A DNA stretch of 64,000 nt from Sporomusaceae bacterium (GCA_031460455.1 JAVKTQ010000011.1:1-64000); one strand, 5' to 3'. Positions 53,512 through 62,690 are shown, numbered from the stretch's first letter. Numbers and translations: made by a program. Notes: generated from the sequence alone by a model not told the origin.

Positions 53512-53619
53512 ATGTACGACTGCAATGCCTTCTGTCTCGGCCCCGGCTGCGAAAACTGGCTCGCTTGCGAGAAATGCCACGACAAAAACACCGCTTGCCC
53601 GCAAACGCCGACTGAATAG
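53512..53619 (+). CDS. 35-residue Cys-rich small protein
   Basis: The protein begins MYDCNAFCLGPGC and continues to CPQTPTE. Six Cys (positions 4, 8, 13, 19, 22, 29) make up 17 percent of it, with a CEKCH pair like a metal-binding knuckle. There is no signal peptide. Expression support is strong: consensus-like promoter, AAAGGAGGG ribosome binding site 8 nt before the ATG, and a perfect terminator right after. Three operators precede it. It could be a metal- or redox-binding peptide or a peptide precursor; no modification enzyme is nearby. I know no family for it. Confidence 0.7.
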   Translation: MYDCNAFCLGPGCENWLACEKCHDKNTACPQTPTE

Positions 53620-53648
53620 TGGATCGTTATAAACAGGAATATGTTTCC

Positions 53649-53689
53649 AACAGTTAAACCCCGCCGGAAATCGGCGGGGTTTAACTGTT
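53649..53689. terminator. bidirectional terminator between the peptide gene and addA
   Basis: Perfect 18-bp stem beginning AACAGTTAAACCCCGCCG with loop GAAAT, and complementary arm ending AACTGTT, followed by T on both sides. It serves both convergent genes. Confidence 0.9.
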
Positions 53690-53697
53690 TCTCCGCC

Positions 53698-56600
53698 CTA
53701 TTCGGGCCTGTAGCCGCTGCACAGCACGCGGTAGCCGCAGCGCGGGCACCAGGCGGTGCTGACGGGATAGTCTTCCTCGCGTTCGCTGCCGCGAACGCGG
53801 CGGCATACCGCCACTAGTTCGGCCGTGGTCGCGGCCCGCGCCGCTTGGCCAACAGGCACGGTTACGGTGACGCCGGGCCGCAGGAAGTGGAGCCGGGCGT
53901 CTTTCGCCGTCCCCTGCCCTGCCGCTTCGGCCGCCATGGCATACAGCACAAGCTGAAGAGCGTATTCGTCCGCTTTGCCTGCCGCCTCGCGGGCGGTGAC
54001 TTTGTCGGTCTTGTAGTCGACAATGCCGAAGCTGCCGTCCCGGTAGTCCAGCAGGCAGTCGACGCGGCCGGCGAAGGCATAGGTTTCCCGCCCGTCGGGG
54101 TCGGGGAGGTGGAAGGCGAATTGCCACTCACGCTTTATGGGGTAAGCGGCCGTTTCCCGGAAAAGGTCGCTGCCCGTGTAGCGGGCGAGCAGCGGCCGCA
54201 CTTCGGCCATCGCCGCCCGGCGCCAGTGGGGGGGAGCTTTTTCCGCCGCCGCCCTGGCCAGCCATTCGTCGGCCGGCAGGCGCGGGTCGGCCAGTTCCAA
54301 AGAGCGGTGGAGGATGTCGCCGATGATTCGGCCGGGTGGCTTGGCGGGATCGGCGCGGTAAGCAGCCTCAACCGTCGGTTCGGGCAGGGCGGCGACGAAG
54401 CTGTAATAGAAGGCGCGGGGACAGAGCCGGAATTTGCCGAAGGCGCTTACGGTGAAGACGGTCTCGGGATGCACGGGCGGAAGGGGGGCGATGCGCCCGG
54501 CAAGCCCTTCGAGCCAGCCTGCGGCGACATGACTGTCTGCAGCCCTGTCCGGTACGGCGCAGGCCGGCGGCAGCGGCAGCGAAGGTCCGGCGCAGACCAG
54601 GATGGCGGCTTTGTCGACCGCCAGGCGTTCGGGGAGGGCGGCGAGATCGCCGAAGTTGTAGACCTTCCCCAGCCAGCCCAGCCACGTGCCGAGCGCGGTG
54701 AAGTCTTTGCCTGTGGTGACCTTGCCGCCGGCGGCCGACAGGACGAGATAGTCTTTGGCGCGGGTGAGGGCGACGTAGAGCACCCGCTTTAGTTCGAGCA
54801 GGGAAAGCCTTTTCTCCCGTGATGCGACCGCTTCGTGCACTGAGGTTGCGACGAGTTCGCCGCCGACTCCGGGGACTTTCAACCCTATCCCCTGCCCGGC
54901 GCTGAACAGGACGGGCCCGGTTTCGTCGCGGAAGCGGCGGTGAAGGTCGGGGATGAAGACGACGGGAAACTCCAGGCCTTTGGCCTTATGGATGGTCATC
55001 AGCTTGACGGTGTCGCCGCCCTCGCTCTCAACCTGGGCTTCGCTTTCGCGGACCTCGCCGGCGACAAGTTTGGCGACATAGCGCAGGAAGTCGCCGAGGG
55101 TGGCGGCCCCTTTGCTTTCGAAGGCGTCGGCCACCGCCGACAGTTTGAGGAGGTTGGCGTATTTCTGCTGCCCCATGAACTGGGTGAGGACAAAATTCAG
55201 ATAGCCTGTTTCGTCGAGGGCGAGGCGGATGAGGCGGGAAACGCCGACCGACCCGCGCAGGTCGCGGAGGCCGGCGATCACCCGCCAGGCCCTCGCCGCC
55301 GCCTGGCGCTGCTCTGCGGGCAGCCCGGCGACGGCGGCGGGGCGTTCCAGCCCCTCCCACAGGCTCGACCCGCCCTTTTTCAGCGTCAGCAGGGCGGCGT
55401 CGGAGAGCAGGAAGGGGGGCGAGCGCAGCGCTCCGGCGAGGGCCGTTTCGTTGCCGCGGTTGTCGACCACCTGCAGAAGGTTGAGGATGTCGATGATTTC
55501 CTGGCGGTGATAGAAACCCCGGCCGCCAACCACGTAATAGGGTATGCCGGCGGTCTGCAGCGCGGCGGCGTAGGTGTCGAGGTCGGTGACGGTGCGGAAG
55601 AGGACGGCGATGTCGCCGTAATTTACCGGCCTGGGTGCAGTGTCTCTGTCGATAAGCTGTTCGCGACCGGCCACCATCGCGCCGATCCGCCGGGCGACGG
55701 CCACAGCTTCCGCTGCTCGCGGGTCGCCGCCCTCCCCTTCCCCGCTCGCGGCGATGGCCATAAACTCGGCACAGATTCCGTCCGCCTGGTCGTCGCGCCG
55801 GAAGGCCCCCAAGGGCTGGAAGGGAATGGCGTCCTCGGCGGTGCCCATGACGGTGGCAAAGCATTCGTTGAAAAGGGTCAGCAGGCTGTCGAGGGAGCGG
55901 AAGTTGACGTCGAGGTCGATGATTTCGCCGCCGCTTGCCGCGATGTCGTCGCGGACGCGGGCGAAGACGGCCACGTCGGCGCCGCGGAAACGGTAGATGG
56001 ATTGTTTGGGGTCGCCGACGACGAACAGTTTGCGGCCCCGCAGTTTTTCGGCGTCGCCGCCGGCCAGAAGGTAGACGATCTGGCGCTGCAGGTCGTTGGT
56101 GTCCTGAAATTCATCCACCATGATGTAGCGGATGCGGCTGCGGTATCTTTGCCTGACAGCCGGAAACTCTCTCAACAGGCGGGCGGTGCGGACTTCCAGG
56201 TCGGTGAATGTGAGCACCCGCTGCTCGCGTTTGCGGGCGGCCAGCGCGGCGTCGAGCTCGGCCAGCAGGCGGCAGAGGTCGGGGATGAGGCCGAGGGCGG
56301 CCCGGTCGCCGCGCACCTGACGCAGGCGTCTGTGCGTCTCCCGGACGGCGGCGACGATCTCCCGGTCCCCGGAACGGCGGTCGAGGGGGTCGAGATAGTC
56401 GCGCAGCACGGCGTCGGCGACGGCGTCTTCGTCGGCGGCGGCGATGGCGGCGGCGACCTGCGGCCAGTCGCGGGCCAGCCTGTCGACGCGGGCGTATTGG
56501 GCTCCCGTCTTTTTGAGGTTGTCTTTGTAGGCGATGAGCTCGCCGCACAATGCGGTGAGGTCGCGTTTGAGGCGCGCCGCGGCGGCGGCCGCCCGGCCGT

Positions 56601-57183
56601 AGGGCTCGGCCAGTCGTTCGGGCAGGCTGGCGTCGAGCAGGCCGGCGGCGGCGATTTTATCGTAGAGGTCGGGGACGACGGTGGTGAGCAGCGCCTTGTC
56701 GTAGGCGAGGAGGAGATTGTCAAGCCACGGGGCGCCGTCGGTCAGGCCGGCGGCGAATACTTCCGCCAGCGCTTTTTCGGTGAGGAGGTCGGCCTCCGCT
56801 TCGTCAAGGACCGCGAAGTTGGGGTCGAGCGCCGCTTCGACGGGATTTTCGCGCAGCACGCGGGCACAAAAACTATGGAAGGTGCCGATGGGGGCGTACT
56901 CAAGCTCGCCGAGCGCTGCCCGCCACCTGCGGCCTTCTTCGTCTTCGGCGGTCGCGGCAAGCTCGGCGGCCCGTTTGCGGATGCGTTCCTTCATTTCCTT
57001 GGCCGCTTTGTTGGTGAAGGTGATGGCCAGTATCCCGTCGCAAGCGGACTTGTCGCTGGCGAGGATGTTGAGGTAGCGTTCGACGAGGACGCGGGTTTTG
57101 CCGGCCCCTGCGCCGGCAGATACGGCGACGTTGGCGTCCAGGGTGGCGATAGCGGTCTTCTGGGCGAGGGTGAATTCAGCCAT
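53698..57183 (-). CDS. addA: ATP-dependent helicase/nuclease subunit AddA-like
   Basis: A 1161-residue UvrD-like helicase joined to a RecB-type nuclease, processing double-strand breaks for recombination. Walker A is SAGAGAGKT with Lys29; Walker B is IMVDEFQDTN; later helicase motifs include GDPKQSIYRFRGAD and TIHKAKGLEFPVVFIPD. The C-terminal nuclease has GRVDCLLDYRDG and GIVDYKTDK. Four Cys frame it (LCPRAFYYSF, then CPRCGYRVLC at the very end), the pattern of an iron-sulfur-stabilised nuclease, usual in AddB and not in Bacillus AddA. ATG at 57183; its reading overlaps addB by 8 bp. Confidence 0.92.
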   Translation of the reverse strand: MAEFTLAQKTAIATLDANVAVSAGAGAGKTRVLVERYLNILASDKSACDGILAITFTNKAAKEMKERIRKRAAELAATAEDEEGRRWRAALGELEYAPIGTFHSFCARVLRENPVEAALDPNFAVLDEAEADLLTEKALAEVFAAGLTDGAPWLDNLLLAYDKALLTTVVPDLYDKIAAAGLLDASLPERLAEPYGRAAAAAARLKRDLTALCGELIAYKDNLKKTGAQYARVDRLARDWPQVAAAIAAADEDAVADAVLRDYLDPLDRRSGDREIVAAVRETHRRLRQVRGDRAALGLIPDLCRLLAELDAALAARKREQRVLTFTDLEVRTARLLREFPAVRQRYRSRIRYIMVDEFQDTNDLQRQIVYLLAGGDAEKLRGRKLFVVGDPKQSIYRFRGADVAVFARVRDDIAASGGEIIDLDVNFRSLDSLLTLFNECFATVMGTAEDAIPFQPLGAFRRDDQADGICAEFMAIAASGEGEGGDPRAAEAVAVARRIGAMVAGREQLIDRDTAPRPVNYGDIAVLFRTVTDLDTYAAALQTAGIPYYVVGGRGFYHRQEIIDILNLLQVVDNRGNETALAGALRSPPFLLSDAALLTLKKGGSSLWEGLERPAAVAGLPAEQRQAAARAWRVIAGLRDLRGSVGVSRLIRLALDETGYLNFVLTQFMGQQKYANLLKLSAVADAFESKGAATLGDFLRYVAKLVAGEVRESEAQVESEGGDTVKLMTIHKAKGLEFPVVFIPDLHRRFRDETGPVLFSAGQGIGLKVPGVGGELVATSVHEAVASREKRLSLLELKRVLYVALTRAKDYLVLSAAGGKVTTGKDFTALGTWLGWLGKVYNFGDLAALPERLAVDKAAILVCAGPSLPLPPACAVPDRAADSHVAAGWLEGLAGRIAPLPPVHPETVFTVSAFGKFRLCPRAFYYSFVAALPEPTVEAAYRADPAKPPGRIIGDILHRSLELADPRLPADEWLARAAAEKAPPHWRRAAMAEVRPLLARYTGSDLFRETAAYPIKREWQFAFHLPDPDGRETYAFAGRVDCLLDYRDGSFGIVDYKTDKVTAREAAGKADEYALQLVLYAMAAEAAGQGTAKDARLHFLRPGVTVTVPVGQAARAATTAELVAVCRRVRGSEREEDYPVSTAWCPRCGYRVLCSGYRPE

Positions 57184-60100
57184 CGCTTTCACCTCCCTGC
57201 GGGCGTCCGTCATCGGGCCGGTAGCGGCATACGGCGCGGGCGGCGCAGTAGGACGGGCACTCGGCCGCCGGTCGCACCGGAAATTCCCCGCTGCGGATGC
57301 CGGCGACGTATTCGCACGCCAGGCGGCGTATATCCGCCTGCAGGGCCGCCCATTCGGCGGCGGTGAGGTTGCCGGCCTCCTTGGCGGCGCGATGGCCGAT
57401 GTCGCCGGCAAGCTCGGCGCGCCACATGCCGCCGTCCTTCCTGGCGTTCTCGACCGAATAGTAGCCCCCGCCGGCCACTTCGCCGCCTTCGGGGCACAGG
57501 AACCGCTCGGCCGCCATGATATAGAGGGCTGCCTGCAGGTCGGTGCCGGCCGCGAGGTCGCGGAAGCGGGGCGCGTATTTGCGTTTATAGTCCATGACCG
57601 CCAGTTTGCCGCCGACGGCGTCGATGCGGTCGACTTTGCCGACGATTTTGAGCGGCCGCTCGCCGGCGGCGATTTCCAGCGGCTCGGGCACGGATGCGGG
57701 GTCCATCCCTTCGTCAAGCGGCAGGCCGAACCCCCATTCGAGGTAGGCGGGGCTGAAGGCGAGGCCGTCGCCGTTCTGTTCGGCTATTTCGAACTCCAGC
57801 CAGCGGCGGAGCGTCGCTTCGAGACGACGCCGCCGGTAGTCCCACGCTTTGGCGCCGAAGGATTTGTCCTCCGCGGCGAGACGGCGGCACACGCTGTCGA
57901 GGGCGGCGGTCAGTTCGGCGCGGTAAGCTTCTGCTGCGGCGGGATTGAGGCGTTCGCCGCGGTGGCGACGCAGGAAGGCGGCGAGCACTTCGTGGTAGAT
58001 ATTGCCGATGACGTCGTAGCCGGCCTCTTCCTCCTTTTCCTCCCACTCCTTGAGCTTGAGGCTGCGGGTGGCGAAGTAGCGGAACGGGCACTGGGCGTAA
58101 TCTTCGAGGGCGGTGATGCTGAACACGGGCGGTCCGTGCTCCTCACCGCCATCGGTGCCCACCAGCCCGTCGTACGGGCCGGGGCCGCGGCCGCGGTCTT
58201 TTTCGGCCGCCACCCGCCGGGCGAAGTCGCCGTCGGTGAGGTTGGCGAGGACGTAGCCGGCGGCGGCACAGGCTTCGGGGCCGGCGGCGCCCCTGGTGTC
58301 GAGCAGGGCTTTGCCGGTCAGCTCGCGGGCCGAAAATGTCTCGTCGTAAGCGGCGGGGAAAAATTCGCCGGCGCTGTATTTGTCGGTGGTTACGGCGTCA
58401 GGCGCGAAGAGGCGGACAACTTCGGCGATGTAGGGGGAGGGCAGTGTCTCGGCGTCCTCGCGGCTGCTGATGGTGAGCATTTCTTGGGCCAGGGCGGCGG
58501 CGACGGCGAAGAATAGTTTTTCTTCTTTGATTTTGTCAGCTAAGGTGGCTAGATACAGGCCACCATCTTTTTTCAGGCAATCCCGTTCGCGGTCGTCGTA
58601 GAGCCAGTTCTCCCGCTCCCGCAAGGGGAATTCGCCGTCGGTCAGGCCGAGAACGAAGACGGCCCGGAAGCTGACGCCCCTTACTCGGGCCGGACTTACC
58701 ACTTGCACCGCGTGCTCGTTGTGGCCTTCCAGCCTGACCGTCTGCCCGGCCAGCGCCTGGCGGAAGAAGCGCAGGAAATCGGCGGCGGCCAGCGGTCTGC
58801 CCTCCTGCCCGGCAAGGGCGAAGCCTTCCGCCATGGCGTCGAGCGTTTCGCCGCATTTTTGCCAGGCCAGCAGACCGGCCTGAAGGACGGGCATAGGCAT
58901 GCGGCCGTCCCTGTAGGCTTTCCCCAGCGTCGCCGGGATGCCGAGGGTGTCGAGGACGGTTTTGAGCGCGGCCGCGAACGCCGCGCATGTCCCCTGCCGG
59001 GGCAGGGTCGTCACCAGGCGGCCGAGCTTGTCGAAGCCCCGCCGGGACAGGATGATGCTTTCCGGGGCATTTTCGCCTTTGAAGACGCCGAACCAGTCCG
59101 GCCAGGAGCGGATGACGCGGCCCAGGGCCGCCTGTTCGGCGGCATCGGCGTCGATGCCGAGGGCGTCGGCGACGAGCGGCGACTTGATCAGGTTGAGGAC
59201 GGTGGGCCGCGCGCCGCCGTCGGTTTTGGCGGCAAGAGCGTTCACCAGCAGGCGGGCGGGAGGCTGGTCGGCCAGACGTTCCTCGCGGGCCAGGCTGACC
59301 GGCAGGCCGAACTCGCCGCATATATCGCGGAACTCGGTCCATGCTCCGGTATCGCGCACCACGACGGCAATCTCCGCCGGCCGGCAGGCTCCGGACAGCA
59401 GCAGCTTTTTGATGCGGGCCGCCGCCACCGTCATCTCTTTGGCCCGGGTGGGGCTGCTGACGACGGCGACGCCGGGCGCGGCGGCGAGAACTTGCGGTTT
59501 GGCGGCGAACAGGCTGCGGCGAATGTGGGCGAGAGCGGCTGACGTCTGCCTTTTTACGGTGGAAAAAACGGGCTTGAATCCCATGCCGACTAAGTCGGTG
59601 TAGGTCTGTTCGGCGGCGGCGTACACTTCCGGGCGGTTATGCTCGTAGACGATGCCGATGTCGATCGCCGCCACCCGCTTTAGCTCTTTGACGAGGGCTA
59701 GCTGCAGCGGCGTGAGGATATAAAATTCGCTTATATAAATTTTCTTGTAAGGCAAAGCCAGCCCTTCGCTGAGGGCATTTATCGCCAGGAAATACAACTC
59801 CTCGAGGTCGGCAAGCCCGCGCGCCGTCAGCGCCTCCTGGTACGCCGCGTAGATGGCGTGGACCTCGGCGTCCTTGTCGTAGCTGCCGCTGGCGCCGATG
59901 GGGAACTCCTCAGGCGGGGCGGCAGTGCGTTTGATTTCGGCCAGAAGGCTGGTGACCGTGCCGATGTAGCCGGGGAAGGAGGCGATAGCGCTGAAGTAGG
60001 GCAAAGACTGCTTTTTGACAAGGCTGTCGAGAACATCGGCGACCACCAGTTCCTGCGTCATCCGATCCATCAGACGATGGGGACAACCGGCGAGGGCTAC

Positions 60101-60319
60101 GATCTCGCCGACAAGGTCGTCGAAGGCCAGCAGGCTAGGCTGTTCGTAACCCGGCGGGCCCTGCGCCCGCAGGCCGCGGCGGACGACGCCGAGCAGGTGG
60201 GCGCTGGGCAGGAGAAAGGCTTGTTCGCGGCCGTGCCCCTGATTAACGGCCCTGGCCAGCTCGGCGGCGAATCGATCGCGCATCGTTTCGCCGAGCGGCG
60301 TGCAGAAGAGAGTGTGCAT
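57176..60319 (-). CDS. addB: PD-(D/E)XK nuclease, AddB-like subunit
   Basis: A 1047-residue partner of AddA. The N-terminal helicase-like part lacks a clear Walker A, as in many AddB proteins that serve in Chi recognition and scaffolding. The nuclease domain near residue 870-960 has VGKVDRIDAVGG and AVMDYKRKY. Fe-S Cys are in YAQCPFRYFATRSL and CPSYCAARAVC. Together the subunits form an AddAB helicase-nuclease. The start is the ATG at 60319. addB is first in the pair. Confidence 0.9.
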   Translation of the reverse strand: MHTLFCTPLGETMRDRFAAELARAVNQGHGREQAFLLPSAHLLGVVRRGLRAQGPPGYEQPSLLAFDDLVGEIVALAGCPHRLMDRMTQELVVADVLDSLVKKQSLPYFSAIASFPGYIGTVTSLLAEIKRTAAPPEEFPIGASGSYDKDAEVHAIYAAYQEALTARGLADLEELYFLAINALSEGLALPYKKIYISEFYILTPLQLALVKELKRVAAIDIGIVYEHNRPEVYAAAEQTYTDLVGMGFKPVFSTVKRQTSAALAHIRRSLFAAKPQVLAAAPGVAVVSSPTRAKEMTVAAARIKKLLLSGACRPAEIAVVVRDTGAWTEFRDICGEFGLPVSLAREERLADQPPARLLVNALAAKTDGGARPTVLNLIKSPLVADALGIDADAAEQAALGRVIRSWPDWFGVFKGENAPESIILSRRGFDKLGRLVTTLPRQGTCAAFAAALKTVLDTLGIPATLGKAYRDGRMPMPVLQAGLLAWQKCGETLDAMAEGFALAGQEGRPLAAADFLRFFRQALAGQTVRLEGHNEHAVQVVSPARVRGVSFRAVFVLGLTDGEFPLRERENWLYDDRERDCLKKDGGLYLATLADKIKEEKLFFAVAAALAQEMLTISSREDAETLPSPYIAEVVRLFAPDAVTTDKYSAGEFFPAAYDETFSARELTGKALLDTRGAAGPEACAAAGYVLANLTDGDFARRVAAEKDRGRGPGPYDGLVGTDGGEEHGPPVFSITALEDYAQCPFRYFATRSLKLKEWEEKEEEAGYDVIGNIYHEVLAAFLRRHRGERLNPAAAEAYRAELTAALDSVCRRLAAEDKSFGAKAWDYRRRRLEATLRRWLEFEIAEQNGDGLAFSPAYLEWGFGLPLDEGMDPASVPEPLEIAAGERPLKIVGKVDRIDAVGGKLAVMDYKRKYAPRFRDLAAGTDLQAALYIMAAERFLCPEGGEVAGGGYYSVENARKDGGMWRAELAGDIGHRAAKEAGNLTAAEWAALQADIRRLACEYVAGIRSGEFPVRPAAECPSYCAARAVCRYRPDDGRPQGGESDG

Positions 60320-60381
60320 GGCGACCCTCCCGTAGTAGTTGCCTTATATATTGGCGTCGGCAACGCCATTGTCCTGCAACA

Positions 60382-60416
60382 AAAGCAAGACCCGCGCCAT
60401 CGGCGCGGGCCAGCTT
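60382..60416 (-). terminator. terminator of the small Cys-protein gene
   Basis: Stem CCCGCGCC / GGCGCGGG with loop GAT, followed by TCTTGCTTTTG on the minus strand, 13 bp after the stop codon. Confidence 0.75.
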
Positions 60417-60428
60417 TTGTCGGCTGAT

Positions 60429-60626
60429 TCAAATTTCCTTGATCACGGCGATTTCGTCGCAATTGGGGAATTTGGGGCAGTTGATGCATTCTTTCCAGAC
60501 CTTGTGGGGGAGCTTGTCTTTGTTGGCCTCGACAAAGCCAGAAGCATTGATATTGCAGGGTTCGTAAGCCCTCTTGTATTGACCATGTTTAGTTTTAGTG
60601 GCTTTATTACTCCCCACAACAGCCAC
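60429..60626 (-). CDS. small Cys-containing protein of unknown function
   Basis: About 65 residues, basic at the start (NKATKTKHGQYKRAYEP) and with a Cys pattern (one Cys near 24, then CINCPKFPNC) at about 48-56 that could bind a metal. I do not recognise a family. The GTG start at 60626 is only 11 nt downstream of a TATAAT box (60637-60642), so the mRNA would have an almost absent leader, or the true start is farther in. A terminator follows. Confidence 0.65.
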   Translation of the reverse strand: MAVVGSNKATKTKHGQYKRAYEPCNINASGFVEANKDKLPHKVWKECINCPKFPNCDEIAVIKEI

Positions 60627-60895
60627 TCTTAACTAATATTATAGCATATCGGAATTACGAATAATTAATCAATCTGGCCTCTCCTTGGAGGGGTTTTTAT
60701 TTTGGAGGTATCGAAGGGGCAACTGCTTTAACCCCAGGAGCAGTGTTGCTAGAATACAATTCTTATGTGCAAAACGATATATAAGCACACCTTCCAGTTT
60801 AAGGCAAAACATATTATTGCAACTTTGGTATCTTTATGGTATTTTTTAGAGGTAATTGAAAAAAATTGTCATTGTTTTTGTTGAAGGGAGAATTT

Positions 60896-62215
60896 ATGCG
60901 CAAGGTAAAACTTGATCAAGTGTTCGGTGTAAGTACTGAGCAACTTAGTAGTTATTTAGTACGCGAAAAGGTTGATGGGTTATTTTTATCTGCGCTAAAC
61001 TCTAACAAGCAGATAGTTGTGTATGGATCTTCCAAACAGGGAAAGACTGCTCTAGTTACTAAGTATACACCTTATGATCAAAATATTAAGGTTAGTTGCT
61101 CGCCTAAAGCTGATATTGAGGACATATACAAGTCTATTTTGCGCCAATTAGGTATTGAAATTTCAACTTCAAAAGTAGCCAAAAGTGGCTCTCGCTATAA
61201 TATAGGCGCAGTCGCTAAGATAAAAGCAATACTGTTTCCAATTTCAGGGGAGTCTTCAGTTAAGTCTGATATTTCAGCTACCACTGAAAAGTCCGAAGAA
61301 GTTGTCAGTGTCGAATTTAATCTTTCATTAGCCCAAGATATCTCCGAATTAATTAAGGTCGCCGTAAAAGGGAAATTTATAATTTTAGAAGACTTTCATT
61401 ATTTAAGTTCTGAAGTCCAAAAGCAACTTGCTTTTGACTTAAGGACATTTCAAGAAATGGGCATAAGATTTATTGTTTTAGGCGTATGGAGAGAAAAGAA
61501 TCGGCTTGCTCAATATAACGGCGATTTACTAGATCGCATTATAGAAGTTCCGGTAGAACCATGGTTAAAAGAAGAGTTTTTAGAGGTAATACATAAGGGT
61601 GAAGCAGCATTAAATATTAAGTTCTCATATGAGGTCTATGACGAATTATTAGCAAATGCCTTTGATAGCATCGGGGTAGTACAGGAGCTGCTGCGATCTG
61701 TTTGTGAACAAAGCAGAATATCTGAAACTCAAAAAGAGACTAAAGCTATTAACGACCAAGAACTACTAAAGAAAGCAATTCGCCGCAAGTCGGCTGAATA
61801 TGCGGCGAGGCATGTACGTGCATTAGAAATGATAGCTGAAGGTCGTAAACCAACTTCTACTAAAAACGGCCTAGAGCCGCTTTGTTTACCCTACTATTCA
61901 GTGAAAGCTATTTTAACAATAGAATTTGATTCTATTTTACGGGGAATTCGTAGAGAGCTCTTGGAAGCAGAGATTAAAAAGTTGCACCACCGTCCCGCTG
62001 ATGTACGCCCTGGCGATATGAGTAACCTTCTCCATAATTTTGCTTTATTACAGCTTGAGAAAGACATTCGTCCTCCTATTTTTGATTACAATCGCGATTC
62101 TAGAGTACTAAAAATAATAGACTCAACGTTTTATTTTTTCATGCGAAATGTAAATAAAACAGTCATTCTTGATAACCTAATTAACCCGTTAGAGACAAAT
62201 GGCAATGGACACTAA
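60896..62215 (+). CDS. orphan P-loop ATPase (AAA/STAND-like) in the accessory region
   Basis: A 439-residue ATPase. Walker A is GSSKQGKTAL with Lys50; Walker B is FIILEDFHYL near residue 178; sensor-like VLGVWREKNRL and a helical lid with EPWLKEEFLEVI follow. The last 150 residues look alpha-helical with a possible winged helix (RPGDMSNLLHNFALLQLEKD). It is strongly AT-rich compared with the core genome and its RBS is GAAGGGAG. I could not place it in a named family. It lies beside a decayed integrase and a Thoeris-like pair, so a defence or mobile-element role is possible but unproven. Confidence 0.75.
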   Translation: MRKVKLDQVFGVSTEQLSSYLVREKVDGLFLSALNSNKQIVVYGSSKQGKTALVTKYTPYDQNIKVSCSPKADIEDIYKSILRQLGIEISTSKVAKSGSRYNIGAVAKIKAILFPISGESSVKSDISATTEKSEEVVSVEFNLSLAQDISELIKVAVKGKFIILEDFHYLSSEVQKQLAFDLRTFQEMGIRFIVLGVWREKNRLAQYNGDLLDRIIEVPVEPWLKEEFLEVIHKGEAALNIKFSYEVYDELLANAFDSIGVVQELLRSVCEQSRISETQKETKAINDQELLKKAIRRKSAEYAARHVRALEMIAEGRKPTSTKNGLEPLCLPYYSVKAILTIEFDSILRGIRRELLEAEIKKLHHRPADVRPGDMSNLLHNFALLQLEKDIRPPIFDYNRDSRVLKIIDSTFYFFMRNVNKTVILDNLINPLETNGNGH

Positions 62216-62408
62216 TTATTTATGTGAACTACTAGCTTTAGCGCCGAATGTAACCACATTATAGGCAAGGCTTTTTAGCTAGTTCCAACTCATCTTCTGA
62301 AGCATCTCAAAAAAACCGCGCCTTAATAATTCGTTCGGCCACTTGAAAACGGTCTCCTAGACTGGAATTTGAGAGATACCTAGTCATATTCTAACCAGCT
62401 TGAAGCGG

Positions 62409-62433
62409 AAAGAGCAGGTCACACCTGCTCTTT
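62409..62433. terminator. hairpin between the ATPase gene and the recombinase remnant
   Basis: Perfect 11-bp stem AAAGAGCAGGT / ACCTGCTCTTT with a 3-nt loop; TTTCTC follows on the plus strand and TTCCGC on the minus strand. It may end the ATPase transcript, about 190 bp after the stop. Confidence 0.55.
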
Positions 62434-62458
62434 CTCATTTCCCTAAATTCAGATTGAT

Positions 62459-62690
62459 CTAAACGTTATCTAACTCTTCCTTCGTTATTCCTATGTAGGC
62501 CAATATAGTTGAAGGTCAGAGTGATTCAATAGCTTTTGATCCGTGTAATATCTACGCCTTGACTGTAGGCCCAATAGCCGAAGGTCTTACGCCCTTAGCT
62601 TGGGTAAGTCTCAGCATTTTTCTGGCTGTTTACGAAAACGACTTTTCCTCACTATGAAGAGGTACTGTCCTAGCGGCAATTGAAACAGGG
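62459..62690 (-). pseudogene. decayed tyrosine recombinase (phage-type integrase), C-terminal part
   Basis: Three minus-strand pieces in different frames match the end of a tyrosine recombinase: GRKTFGYWAYSQGVDITRIK (catalytic Arg region), then KLLNHSDLQL (catalytic His region), then YIGITKEELDNV and a stop codon (catalytic Tyr region). Upstream, YLF and basic residues continue the similarity weakly. Frameshifts and an in-frame stop separate the pieces, so the gene is dead. It shows that this AT-rich region was once carried by a mobile element. Confidence 0.75.

Noticed and set aside
54940-57366. 808-codon plus-strand open frame opposite addA
   Set aside because: The translation is low-complexity (Gly, Asp, Val, Glu rich) as expected from the complement of GC-rich coding sequence; addA has clear helicase motifs.
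53698-57717. addA read with a 178-residue N-terminal extension
   Set aside because: The extension is the addB 3' region in another frame. The helicase begins MAEFTLAQKTA at 57183.
60678-60698. small plus-strand hairpin CCTCTCC / GGAGGGG followed by TTTTTATTTT
   Set aside because: Looks like a weak terminator, but no plus-strand gene precedes it and the stem is short with a wobble pair.
62279-62357. minus-strand remnant ending LRRGFFEMLQKMSWN
   Set aside because: Only about 26 codons bounded by stops. It could be the tail of a lost gene, but nothing identifies it, so it is not listed as a feature.
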